The notes under the pieces: generated by a model
What the model saw: only the letters and a program-made list of their open reading frames with translations
Databases searched by the model: none
What the model was told of the DNA's origin: nothing
Made by a program: the position numbers and the translations under genes
From: an uncultured Rivibacter sp.
GTDB lineage: Bacteria > Pseudomonadota > Gammaproteobacteria > Burkholderiales > Burkholderiaceae
Length of the DNA stretch: 33,741 nt
Reading direction: 5' to 3'
NCBI GenBank assembly: GCA_946481025.1
Contig: CAMLNA010000036.1
Location: 1-33,741 of the forward strand
Part shown: in pieces, positions 23,172-32,763 of the stretch
How positions within the stretch are numbered: the first letter of the stretch is position 1
Layout: each line of letters starts with the position of its first letter

Positions 23172-24515
23172 ATGTTCGGCTTGCCATCCCTCAGCTCCAC
23201 CGACAACGCGGCTCCGCGAGGCCCCTCGCGCGCGGGCAGCCCGGCTGCCGACGCGCGCCGGCTCAACCGCGTGGCCGCCACCTGCCGGCGCCTGCTCTCC
23301 GAGCGCGGCGAAGCCAACAGTGTGGCCATCGCCTCCGAGCTTCGCGAGGACCTCATGGCCCTGGCGCCTGAACAGCGGGTGGCGTTCTTCGAGCTGCTCG
23401 AAAGCCAGTTCGGGCCGGAGCCCATGGCCGTGCTCACGGCCGCCCAGCGCTATGCGCAGCAGCCGAGCGCTGCCAACCTCATCGGCCTCACCGCGGCCGC
23501 CGAGCCGCCGCGCCAGGAGCTGCTGCGCCGGCTCAACCGGGCGCCGGGCGGCACCGCCGCCATCGTGAAGCTGCGCCGGGCGCTGCTCGAGGTGCTGAAG
23601 ACGCGCCCCGAGCTGCTGGCGGTGGAAGCCGACTTCCAGCACCTGCTGTCGTCCTGGTTCAATGCCGGCTTCCTGCAAATGGAGCAGGTGGACTGGCGCT
23701 CGAGCGCGGCGCTGCTCGAGCGCATCATCGAACACGAGGCGGTGCATGCCATCGACGGCTGGAACGACCTGCGCCGGCGCCTGCAGCCGGACCGCCGCTG
23801 CTTCGCGTTCTTCCACCCGCAACTCCCGCAGGAACCGCTGATCTTCGTGGAGGTGGCGCTGGTGCCGGAAATGCCCGACGCGATCGGCCCGCTGATCGAC
23901 CCCGGCTCTGCCGCGCTGGCGCCGCGCAGCTTCAAGGTGGCGACGTTCTATTCCATCAGCAACTGCCAGCCGGGCCTGAAGGGCGTGTCGCTCGGCAACT
24001 TCCTGATCAAGCGGGTGGCCGAACACCTCAAGGCCGAGTTCCCGCAACTGCGCACCTTCTGCACGCTGTCGCCCATCCCGGGCTTCACGGAATGGTTGCG
24101 CGGCAGCGACGGCTGGGCCGAGCGCACCGACGTGCGCCCGCGCCTGCGCGAGAAGCTGGCCGAAGCCGACGCGCTGCTGCGCGGGCAGTTCGGTGCGGAC
24201 CTGTCCGGTCTCGCCGGCTTCGACGTCGAGACCGCCGAGCCGGCCCGGCGCGAAGCCATCGAACTGCTGGCCACGCACTACCTGGTGCACGAATCGGTCA
24301 CGCCCCGCGGCAATGCGGTGGCGAAATTCCACCTGGGCAACGGCGCGCGGCTGGAGCGGCTCAACTGGGCCGCCGACAAGAGCCGCAAGGGCCTGAAGCA
24401 ATCACTCGGACTCATGGTCAACTACCTTTACGACCTCGGCGAAGTGGAAGAGCGCCACGAGCGCTTCATGCACGGCGAAGTCGTCTCGGCCCGGCGCATC
24501 ACGCAGAAACTGTGA
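23172..24515 (+). CDS. matA: Malonyl-CoA decarboxylase
   Basis: This 447-residue enzyme belongs to the MLYCD/MatA family, which decarboxylates malonyl-CoA to acetyl-CoA. It has the helical N-terminal domain (residues about 30-160) and the C-terminal GNAT-like catalytic domain. Visible family segments are HEAVHAIDGWNDLRRRL, CFAFFHPQLPQEPLIFVEVA, FYSISNCQPGLKGVSLGNFL and TLSPIPGFTEWL. The catalytic-region His and Ser motifs appear intact, and the length fits bacterial members. The start at 23172 is preceded by AGGAG. With the malonyl-CoA ligase gene downstream it forms the core malonate-to-acetyl-CoA pathway. The stop codon sits inside the 5' arm of an inverted repeat. Confidence 0.94.
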   Translation: MFGLPSLSSTDNAAPRGPSRAGSPAADARRLNRVAATCRRLLSERGEANSVAIASELREDLMALAPEQRVAFFELLESQFGPEPMAVLTAAQRYAQQPSAANLIGLTAAAEPPRQELLRRLNRAPGGTAAIVKLRRALLEVLKTRPELLAVEADFQHLLSSWFNAGFLQMEQVDWRSSAALLERIIEHEAVHAIDGWNDLRRRLQPDRRCFAFFHPQLPQEPLIFVEVALVPEMPDAIGPLIDPGSAALAPRSFKVATFYSISNCQPGLKGVSLGNFLIKRVAEHLKAEFPQLRTFCTLSPIPGFTEWLRGSDGWAERTDVRPRLREKLAEADALLRGQFGADLSGLAGFDVETAEPARREAIELLATHYLVHESVTPRGNAVAKFHLGNGARLERLNWAADKSRKGLKQSLGLMVNYLYDLGEVEERHERFMHGEVVSARRITQKL

Positions 24516-24565
24516 CCGGTGACCCGCCACCGCTCACAAGTCACCCGTCGCCAGTCACTGGTCAC
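24512..24565 (+). repeat. 12-bp inverted repeat between decarboxylase and receptor genes
   Basis: GTGACCGGTGAC (24512-24523, including the decarboxylase stop codon) can pair with GTCACTGGTCAC (24554-24565) over 12 bp with one G-U pair and a 30-base loop. The hairpin ends nine bases before the AGGAG of the receptor gene. There is no T-tract. It could set the relative expression of receptor and enzymes by mRNA processing or partial termination. The loop contains another AGTCAC motif, so the region may also be an old short-repeat array. Confidence 0.5.
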
Positions 24566-24586
24566 TACCAAAAGAGGAGACAGAGA

Positions 24587-25564
24587 ATGAATGCACGTCG
24601 TTTTGCAATGAAGGGCCTGGTGGCCGCAGCGGCCGCGCTGGTCGCGCCCTGGGCCGCGGCGCAGGCCTGGCCGAACAAGCCCGTCACCATCGTCGTGCCG
24701 TTCCCGGCCGGCGGCGGCACCGACGCCTTCGCGCGGCCGCTGACGGCCCAGCTCACCAAGCAGCTGGGCATGCAGGTCATCATCGACAACAAGGGCGGCG
24801 CCGGCGGCACGGTGGGCGCATCGCTCGCGTCGCGGGCGGCCCCCGACGGCTACACCTTCTTCATGGGCGCGGTGCACCATGCCATCGCACCGGCCATGTA
24901 TCCCAAGCTCGACTACAACATCCTCACCGACTTCGTGCCGGTGGCGCTCATCTCCAAGGTGCCGCAGGTCATCGTCGTGAACCCGCAGCGCGTGCCGGCC
25001 AAGGACCTGAAGGAGCTGCTCGCGTATGCGAAGGCCAACCCCGGCAAGCTCAACTACGGCTCGGCCGGCAACGGCACCTCTCACCACCTGGCCGGCGAGC
25101 TCTTCAAGCTGCAGACCAAGACCTTCATCACGCACATTCCCTATCGCGGTGCCGGGCCGGCCCTGCAGGACCTGATGGCCGGGCAGGTGGACCTCATGTT
25201 CGACGGGCTGGGCTCTTCGGCGGGCCACATCAAGGGCGGGCGCATCAAGGCGCTGGCGGTGGCCGCCGACAAGCGCGCCCCCGGCTTCCCCGACATCCCC
25301 ACCAGCGTCGAGGGCGGCGTGCCCAGCTACCAGGTCGCCACCTGGTACGGCCTGTGGGCGCCCAAGGGCACGCCCAGGGAGCTGGTGGACCGCATGAACG
25401 CCGAGCTGGCCAAGGCCTTTGCCACGCCGGAGCTCAAGGCCACCTGGACCGGCCTCGGCTCCGAGACGCCCACGATGGCCGGCAAGGCCTTCGGCGATTT
25501 CGTGGCCGCCGAAGTCAAGCGCTGGGGCGAAGTGGCCAAGGCTTCGGGCGCCACGCTGGACTGA
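24587..25564 (+). CDS. Bug/TctC-family periplasmic substrate-binding protein
   Basis: This 325-residue protein belongs to the Bug family of tripartite tricarboxylate transporter (TTT) receptors, strongly expanded in Burkholderiales. It has a signal peptide (Arg-Arg near the start, hydrophobic Ala-rich core, likely cleavage after AQA at about residue 26). The typical mature start follows (WPNKPVTIVVPFPAGGGTD), with RAAPDGYTFFMG, HIPYRGAGPALQDLMAGQVD and GGVPSYQVATWYGLWAPKGT. AGGAG precedes the start. No TctA/TctB membrane genes are present, as is common for Bug receptors. Its place in the malonate operon suggests it binds malonate or a related dicarboxylate. Confidence 0.94.
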   Translation: MNARRFAMKGLVAAAAALVAPWAAAQAWPNKPVTIVVPFPAGGGTDAFARPLTAQLTKQLGMQVIIDNKGGAGGTVGASLASRAAPDGYTFFMGAVHHAIAPAMYPKLDYNILTDFVPVALISKVPQVIVVNPQRVPAKDLKELLAYAKANPGKLNYGSAGNGTSHHLAGELFKLQTKTFITHIPYRGAGPALQDLMAGQVDLMFDGLGSSAGHIKGGRIKALAVAADKRAPGFPDIPTSVEGGVPSYQVATWYGLWAPKGTPRELVDRMNAELAKAFATPELKATWTGLGSETPTMAGKAFGDFVAAEVKRWGEVAKASGATLD

Positions 25565-25569
25565 CGAAC

Positions 25570-26349
25570 ATGGCCGGCACGGTCCGTTTCGAGCGGCACC
25601 CGGGCTACCCGGAGATCGGGCTGCTCACGCTCGCGCATCCGCGCAAGCTCAACGCCATCAGCGTGGCGATGTGGCAGCGGCTGCGAGAACTGGCGGCTTC
25701 CTTCGACGAAGAATCGCAGCCGGCGCTCGCGGCCGTGATCGTGCGCGGCGAGGGCGGCAACTTCGCGGCCGGCGCCGACATCGAGGAGTTTCCCGGCTTC
25801 CGCTTCGAGGCCGAAAGCCTGCGCCGCTACCACGAGGACGTGATCGCCCCCGCCCTGGCGGCGCTGCTGGCCACCGACGTGCCGCTCATCGCGCAGATCG
25901 AAGGCGCCTGCGTGGGCGGCGGCCTGGAGATCGCCTGCTGCTGCGACATCCGCATCGCCCACCCGTCGGCGCGTTTCGGTGCACCCATCGCGAAGCTGGG
26001 CTTCCCCATGGCGCCTGACGAACTGGCCGTGGTGCTGCGCGTGGCAGGCCGCGACACGGCGGCGGAGTTGCTGCTCGAGGCTGGGTTCATCGACGCGCGC
26101 GCCGCGCTGCAGCGGGGCCTGCTGCAGCGCCTGGCCGAAGACTGCGAGGCCGAAACCCTGGCCACGGCCGAGCGCATCCTTTCGCTGCCGCTCGAAGTGG
26201 CGCGGGCCAACAAGCGCACTTTGCGCCAGCTACAGAACGGTGGGCCGGGCGCGATCGAGCGTGCACACCATTTCGCCTATGCCGGGGCCGTGCACCATCG
26301 CGAGGGCGTGGCGCGCTTCCTCGGCGGGCGAGGTCGCAAAACACAGTGA
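25570..26349 (+). CDS. Enoyl-CoA hydratase/isomerase (crotonase) family protein
   Basis: This 259-residue crotonase-fold protein has the two oxyanion-hole loops of the family: NFAAGADIEEF (residues about 64-74) and EGACVGGGLEIACCCDIRIA (about 113-132), then ARFGAPIAKLGF. The position of the usual second catalytic Glu appears to be replaced or shifted (APDELA), so hydratase activity is not certain; isomerase or hydrolase activity on a CoA thioester is possible. It starts five bases after the receptor gene and ends just before the ligase gene, so it belongs to the malonate operon. Such a member is not part of the minimal malonate pathway and hints at an extra substrate. Confidence 0.9.
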   Translation: MAGTVRFERHPGYPEIGLLTLAHPRKLNAISVAMWQRLRELAASFDEESQPALAAVIVRGEGGNFAAGADIEEFPGFRFEAESLRRYHEDVIAPALAALLATDVPLIAQIEGACVGGGLEIACCCDIRIAHPSARFGAPIAKLGFPMAPDELAVVLRVAGRDTAAELLLEAGFIDARAALQRGLLQRLAEDCEAETLATAERILSLPLEVARANKRTLRQLQNGGPGAIERAHHFAYAGAVHHREGVARFLGGRGRKTQ

Positions 26350-26360
26350 GTGAGCCAACG

Positions 26361-28960
<2,600 letters not shown>

Positions 28961-28962
28961 TC

Positions 28963-29003
28963 AAAAAACAAAAGGCCGCCGCAGAGTGCACCGCGGCGGC
29001 CTT
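28963..29003 (-). terminator. Intrinsic terminator after the BMP lipoprotein gene
   Basis: On the minus strand an 11-bp perfect stem (AAGGCCGCCGC with GCGGCGGCCTT, ten-base loop; 29003-28972) is followed by TTGTTTTTT. It lies 11 bases after the lipoprotein stop and its T-tract ends about 11 bases before the adenine-deaminase start. It would end most transporter transcripts, leaving the deaminase on read-through or on a promoter overlapping this short gap. Confidence 0.88.
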
Positions 29004-29014
29004 GCATCGCATGC

Positions 29015-30175
29015 TTACTTGCCGGTGGGGACCTTGCCTTCCACGCCCTTGACGTAGAAGCTGATGCCGCCGAGGAACTTGTCGTCGGCGACTTCGTCCT
29101 TCTTCAGCACTTCCTTGCCATCGGCGCCGACGATCGGGCCCTTCCAGATGGCGAGCGTGCCGTCCTTCAGGCCCGCCTTGGCAGCCTCGGCCTTGGCCTT
29201 CAGATCAGCGGGCACCTTGTCGGAGATCGACACGATGTCGATCGCGCCTTCCTTGACGCCCCACCAGGTGTTGCCTTCGCTCTTCCAGGTGCCGTCGAGC
29301 GCGTCCTTCACCGCCTTCTTGTAGTACGGGCCCCAGTTGATGATGGCCGAGGCCAGGTGGGCCTTCGGGCCATAGGCGGTCATGTCGCTGTCCCAGCCGA
29401 AGGCGAGCTTGCCTTTCTCTTCGGCCTTCTTCAGCACGGCCGGCGAGTCGGTGTTTTGCATCAGCACGTCGGCGCCCTGGTTGATCAGGCTTTCGGCGGC
29501 CTCGCCTTCCTTGGGCGGGTCGAACCACTTGTTCACCCAGACCACCTTGGTCTTGATCTTGGGGTTCACGCTCTGCGCGCCGAGGGTGAACGAGTTGATG
29601 TTGCGGATCACCTCGGGAATGGGCACCGAGCCGACCACGCCCAGCACGTTGGTCTTGGTCATGCCGCCGGCGATCACGCCGGCCATGTAGGCGCCTTCGT
29701 AGGTGCGGCTGTCGTAGGTGCGCAGGTTCTCGGCCTGCTTGTAGCCGGTGGCGTGCTCGAACTTCACGTCCTTCATGTCGCCGGCCACCTTGAGCATCGA
29801 CTCCATGTAGCCGAAGGTGGTGCCGAAGATCAGCTTGTTGCCCTGGCTCGCCATGTCGCGGATCACCCGCTCTGCGTCGGCCGCCTCGGGCACGTTCTCG
29901 ACGTAGCTGGTGACCACTTTGTCGCCGAACTCGGCTTCGACGGCCTTGCGGCCCAGGTCGTGGGCATAGGTCCAGCCGCCATCGCCCACCGGGCCGATGT
30001 AGGCGAAGGCCACCTTCAGCGGCTCGGGCTTGGCCGGGGCGGCGGCAGGTGCGGAAGCCGGCGCGGCCGCGGTGGGCGCTTCTTCCTTCTTGCCGCAGCC
30101 CACCAGCGCAGCGGTCGCCGCAACGGAAGCCAGGGCAGAGAGCTTGAGCAACGAACGCTTCGTGAGCAGGGTCAT
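29015..30175 (-). CDS. BMP-family substrate-binding lipoprotein (purine/nucleoside ABC transporter)
   Basis: This 386-residue protein has an N-terminal lipoprotein signal (RSLLKLSALASVAA, lipobox LVGC, Cys at about residue 27) followed by an Ala/Pro linker. The BMP/PnrA-like fold follows: LKVAFAYIGPVGDGGWTYAHD, IIFGTTFGY-like segment, YEGAYMAGVIAGGMT, and LINQGADVLMQNTDSP. BMP receptors bind purine nucleosides or bases. AGGAG-like GGAGA precedes the ATG at 30175. It follows the two permease genes after 75 bases and is followed by a strong terminator. The adenine-deaminase gene beyond supports a purine substrate. The upstream 75-base gap shows no obvious structure. Confidence 0.94.
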   Translation of the reverse strand: MTLLTKRSLLKLSALASVAATAALVGCGKKEEAPTAAAPASAPAAAPAKPEPLKVAFAYIGPVGDGGWTYAHDLGRKAVEAEFGDKVVTSYVENVPEAADAERVIRDMASQGNKLIFGTTFGYMESMLKVAGDMKDVKFEHATGYKQAENLRTYDSRTYEGAYMAGVIAGGMTKTNVLGVVGSVPIPEVIRNINSFTLGAQSVNPKIKTKVVWVNKWFDPPKEGEAAESLINQGADVLMQNTDSPAVLKKAEEKGKLAFGWDSDMTAYGPKAHLASAIINWGPYYKKAVKDALDGTWKSEGNTWWGVKEGAIDIVSISDKVPADLKAKAEAAKAGLKDGTLAIWKGPIVGADGKEVLKKDEVADDKFLGGISFYVKGVEGKVPTGK

Positions 30176-30250
30176 GTCGTCTCCGGGTGAAAGATCGAGA
30201 AAGCGGGATGTTATTTCAGCATTGGGTCGCCGCGCGGCCGGTTGGCGCCG

Positions 30251-31186
30251 TCATCCACCGGGGAAGAACGGCTTGCCCAGGGAGGCCGGCATGTTGACCC
30301 GGATCCACGCCGGGTTGCGCGAGATCAGCACCAGCACGACGATGGTCGCCAGGTAGGGCAGCATCGTCAGCAGCTGGCTGGCGATCTCCACCCCCTGGCC
30401 CTGCAGGTGGAACTGCAGCATCGTCACGCCGCCGAACAGGTAGGCCCCCAGCAAGAGCCGGGCCGGGCGCCAGGTGGCGAAGGTGGTGAGGGCCAGCGCG
30501 ATCCAGCCCTTGCCGGCCGTCATGCCCTCGACCCACAGGCCGGTGTAGGTGACCGAGATGTAGGCGCCGGCCACGCCGCACAGCGCTCCGCCCACCATCA
30601 CCGCCAGCAGGCGGATGCGCCGCACCGGGTAGCCCAGCGCATGCGCCGACTCGGGCGATTCGCCCACGGCGCGCAGCACCAGCCCGGCGCGCGAGCGGTA
30701 CAGGAACCAGGCGAGCCCTGCGGTGAGCGCGATGGCGATGAACACCATGGGGTGCTGCCTGAACAGCGCCGGCCCGACGAACGGGAGGTCGCCCAGCAGC
30801 GGCAGCTCGAAGCGCGGCATCGCGGGCAGCTTCTCCTGCGTGTAGCGGATGCCGACGAAGGCGGAGAAACCCACGCCGAACAGCGACAGCGCCAGGCCCG
30901 AGGCGTACTGGTTGGTGTTGAGCCAGATCACCAGCATGCCGAAGGCGGCCGCCAGCACCGCCCCCGCGGCCGCGCCCGCACCGAAAGCGAGCCATTCGTT
31001 GCCGGTATGCACCGCAGTGGCGAATCCGGCGATCGCGGCCACGAGCATCATGCCTTCGGCGCCCAGGTTCACGATGCCGGCGCGTTCGTTGATGAGCAGG
31101 CCCAGGCCGGCGATGGCCAGCACGGTGCCGGCGTTGAGGGTGGCGGCGATGAGGAGTGCAAAGGAGTCCATCGGTTGCGAATTCAT
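30251..31186 (-). CDS. ABC transporter permease 2 (BMP-associated, BPD_transp_2 family)
   Basis: This 311-residue protein has about eight to ten hydrophobic segments of the branched-chain/sugar-type permease family. The family segments ERAGIVNLGAEGMMLVAA, GVGFSAFVGIRYTQ and the coupling-helix-like RAVGESPESAHALGYPVRRIR are visible. The ATG at 31186 is immediately adjacent to the stop of the GxxExxY gene and to the inverted-repeat end; MDSF at 31171 is the alternative start. Neither has a good ribosome-binding site, possibly because the cassette displaced it. It pairs with the permease at 31651-32763 to form a heterodimeric channel, as is normal for BMP-type transporters. Confidence 0.93.
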   Translation of the reverse strand: MNSQPMDSFALLIAATLNAGTVLAIAGLGLLINERAGIVNLGAEGMMLVAAIAGFATAVHTGNEWLAFGAGAAAGAVLAAAFGMLVIWLNTNQYASGLALSLFGVGFSAFVGIRYTQEKLPAMPRFELPLLGDLPFVGPALFRQHPMVFIAIALTAGLAWFLYRSRAGLVLRAVGESPESAHALGYPVRRIRLLAVMVGGALCGVAGAYISVTYTGLWVEGMTAGKGWIALALTTFATWRPARLLLGAYLFGGVTMLQFHLQGQGVEIASQLLTMLPYLATIVVLVLISRNPAWIRVNMPASLGKPFFPGG

Positions 31187-31623
31187 TCACCGCGGAGACG
31201 CGGAGGACGCGGAGATCCGCGGAGTATTCACTACACGCTTGATGCCCTGCTTCAGGACAACGGTGTTGAAATTGATGAGGAGCCCGACTGGCACTTCTGC
31301 CAGCTTCAAATAGGTGAGCAACTGGGCACGATGGATGTCCTCCAGCGCCACCACTGACTTCACCTCCACAACGACGCACCCACCCACCAGCAGATCCAAG
31401 CGCAGCGGGGCATCCAGCTCAACTCCCTTGTAGCGAACCGGCACCAGCACCTGGGCGCAAAAGGGTACTTCGCGCAAGCTCAGTTCTCGCTCGATTGCCT
31501 TCTGATAGATGGACTCCAGCAATCCAGGACCCAGAGCGCGGTGAACCTCGATCGCAGCCGCGATTACCAGATCACTGACTTCCCTCCGCGGCAACTCCGC
31601 GCCCTCCGCGTCTCCGCGGTGAA
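31186..31623. mobile_element. 438-bp inverted-repeat cassette carrying a GxxExxY gene
   Basis: A 39-base end (31186-31224, TTCACCGCGGAGACGCGGAGG then CGCGGAG units) returns inverted at 31584-31623 with one substitution and a small indel region. The ends themselves are built of CGCGGAG repeats. Between them lies nearly the whole GxxExxY reading frame and nothing else. No transposase and no clear target duplication are visible. The cassette separates two permease genes that are normally adjacent, so it looks inserted, but this is inferred. Confidence 0.65.
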
Positions 31624-31648
31624 GTATTGAGGTTGACCTTGCATTCAA
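31187..31648 (-). CDS. GxxExxY family protein (PD-(D/E)XK-like)
   Basis: This protein of about 153 residues belongs to the GxxExxY family, named for GLLESIY (within ALGPGLLESIYQKA). A nuclease-like core is visible: RLDLLVGGCVVVEVKSV supplies the Asp and E-x-K of a PD-(D/E)XK motif, preceded by VPVRYKGVEL. No ATG is in frame. The best start is TTG at 31648, seven bases after AAGGAGG at the end of the upstream permease gene. The first about 20 residues would then be translated from the inverted repeat, and the real start may be later. The stop abuts the next permease start. The function of the family is unestablished; a role in mobility of the cassette is speculation. Confidence 0.8.
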   Translation of the reverse strand: MNARSTSILHRGDAEGAELPRREVSDLVIAAAIEVHRALGPGLLESIYQKAIERELSLREVPFCAQVLVPVRYKGVELDAPLRLDLLVGGCVVVEVKSVVALEDIHRAQLLTYLKLAEVPVGLLINFNTVVLKQGIKRVVNTPRISASSASPR

Positions 31649-31650
31649 GA

Positions 31651-32763
31651 TCAAGCCTCCTTGACGCGCTGCGCAGGCTGCGGCGCCGCCGATGCAGGGG
31701 TGCGGGCTGCCGCCTGCCACCGGACCCGGTAGTGGATCAGCGTGTCGCAGGCCAGCAGCGCGAACAGCAGCAGCCCCTGGAACACGCCGGTGATGGACTT
31801 GGGCAGGCCCAGGCGCGACTGCGCCAGCTCGCCGCCGATGTAGAACATGCTCATCAGCACGGCCGAGAACACGATGCCCACCGGGTGCAGCCGGCCGACG
31901 AAGGCCACGATGATGGCGGCGAAGCCGTAGCCGGCCGGCACGTGCGGCGTGAGCTGGCCCAGGGGACCCGCCGCTTCGAGCGCACCGGCCAGGCCGGCCA
32001 TGCCGCCCGAGAGCAGCAGCGCCGTCCACAACGCGTTGCGCGAAGAGAAGCCTGCATACCGTGCCGCCGCGGGCGCCAGGCCGCCCACCTGCAGTTGGAA
32101 GCCGCGGTAGGTGCGGAACAGCAGCACCCAGAACGCGACCACCGCCGCCAGCGCGACCAGCACGCCGATGTTCACCCGATAGCTGGCGAACAGCCTGGGG
32201 ATCTTGGTGGCGGCGGCGAAGGTGATGGTCTGCGGGAAGTTGTAGCCCTGCGGGTCTTTCCAGGGGCCGTAGACCAGGTAGCTCAGCACCATGTCGGCCA
32301 CGTAGACCAGCATCAGGCTCACCAGGATCTCGTTGGCGTTGAAGCGGTCGCGCAGCAGCGCGGTGATGGCCGCCCACAGCATGCCGCCCAGCACGCCGGC
32401 CACGAGGATGGGCAGCACGATCCAGCGCGAGGTGTCGGGCCCGGCCTGCATGGCCACCCAGCCGCCGGCCAGCGCGCCGAGGATGAACTGGCCCTCTGCG
32501 CCGATGTTCCACACGTTGGAGCGGAAACACACCGCCAGGCCGAGCGCGATGAGCACCAGCGGCACGGCCTTCACGCCCAGCTCGGACAGCGCATAGGCAC
32601 TCTTCACCGGCTCGACGAAAAACACCTGCAGGCCGCGCAGCGGGTCCTTGCCCAGCAGCAGGAACAGGCACACGCCGACGACCACGGTGATCGCCAGCGC
32701 GATGAGCGGCGAGGCGAACGACATCGCCTTCGAGGGCTGGGGCCTCGCTTCAAGCTTGAGCAT
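31651..32763 (-). CDS. ABC transporter permease 1 (BMP-associated, BPD_transp_2 family)
   Basis: This 370-residue integral membrane protein has about ten hydrophobic segments. Family features include SNVWNIGAEGQFILGALAGG, LMLVYVADMVLSYLVYGPWK, FAAIIVAFVGRLHPVGIVFS and the coupling-helix region LAPAAARYAGFSSRNALW. It forms the membrane channel together with permease 2. The ATG at 32763 has GGAGG upstream and overlaps the 3' end of the ATPase gene by 14 bases, so translation is coupled. Its stop lies two bases before the assigned start of the GxxExxY gene, and its end supplies the ribosome-binding site AAGGAGG for whatever followed in the ancestral operon. Confidence 0.94.
   Translation of the reverse strand: MLKLEARPQPSKAMSFASPLIALAITVVVGVCLFLLLGKDPLRGLQVFFVEPVKSAYALSELGVKAVPLVLIALGLAVCFRSNVWNIGAEGQFILGALAGGWVAMQAGPDTSRWIVLPILVAGVLGGMLWAAITALLRDRFNANEILVSLMLVYVADMVLSYLVYGPWKDPQGYNFPQTITFAAATKIPRLFASYRVNIGVLVALAAVVAFWVLLFRTYRGFQLQVGGLAPAAARYAGFSSRNALWTALLLSGGMAGLAGALEAAGPLGQLTPHVPAGYGFAAIIVAFVGRLHPVGIVFSAVLMSMFYIGGELAQSRLGLPKSITGVFQGLLLFALLACDTLIHYRVRWQAAARTPASAAPQPAQRVKEA

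Noticed and set aside
31186..31623. The cassette as a classical insertion sequence or transposase-dependent MITE
   Set aside because: There is no transposase and no clear target-site duplication, and the interior encodes a GxxExxY protein rather than being non-coding.
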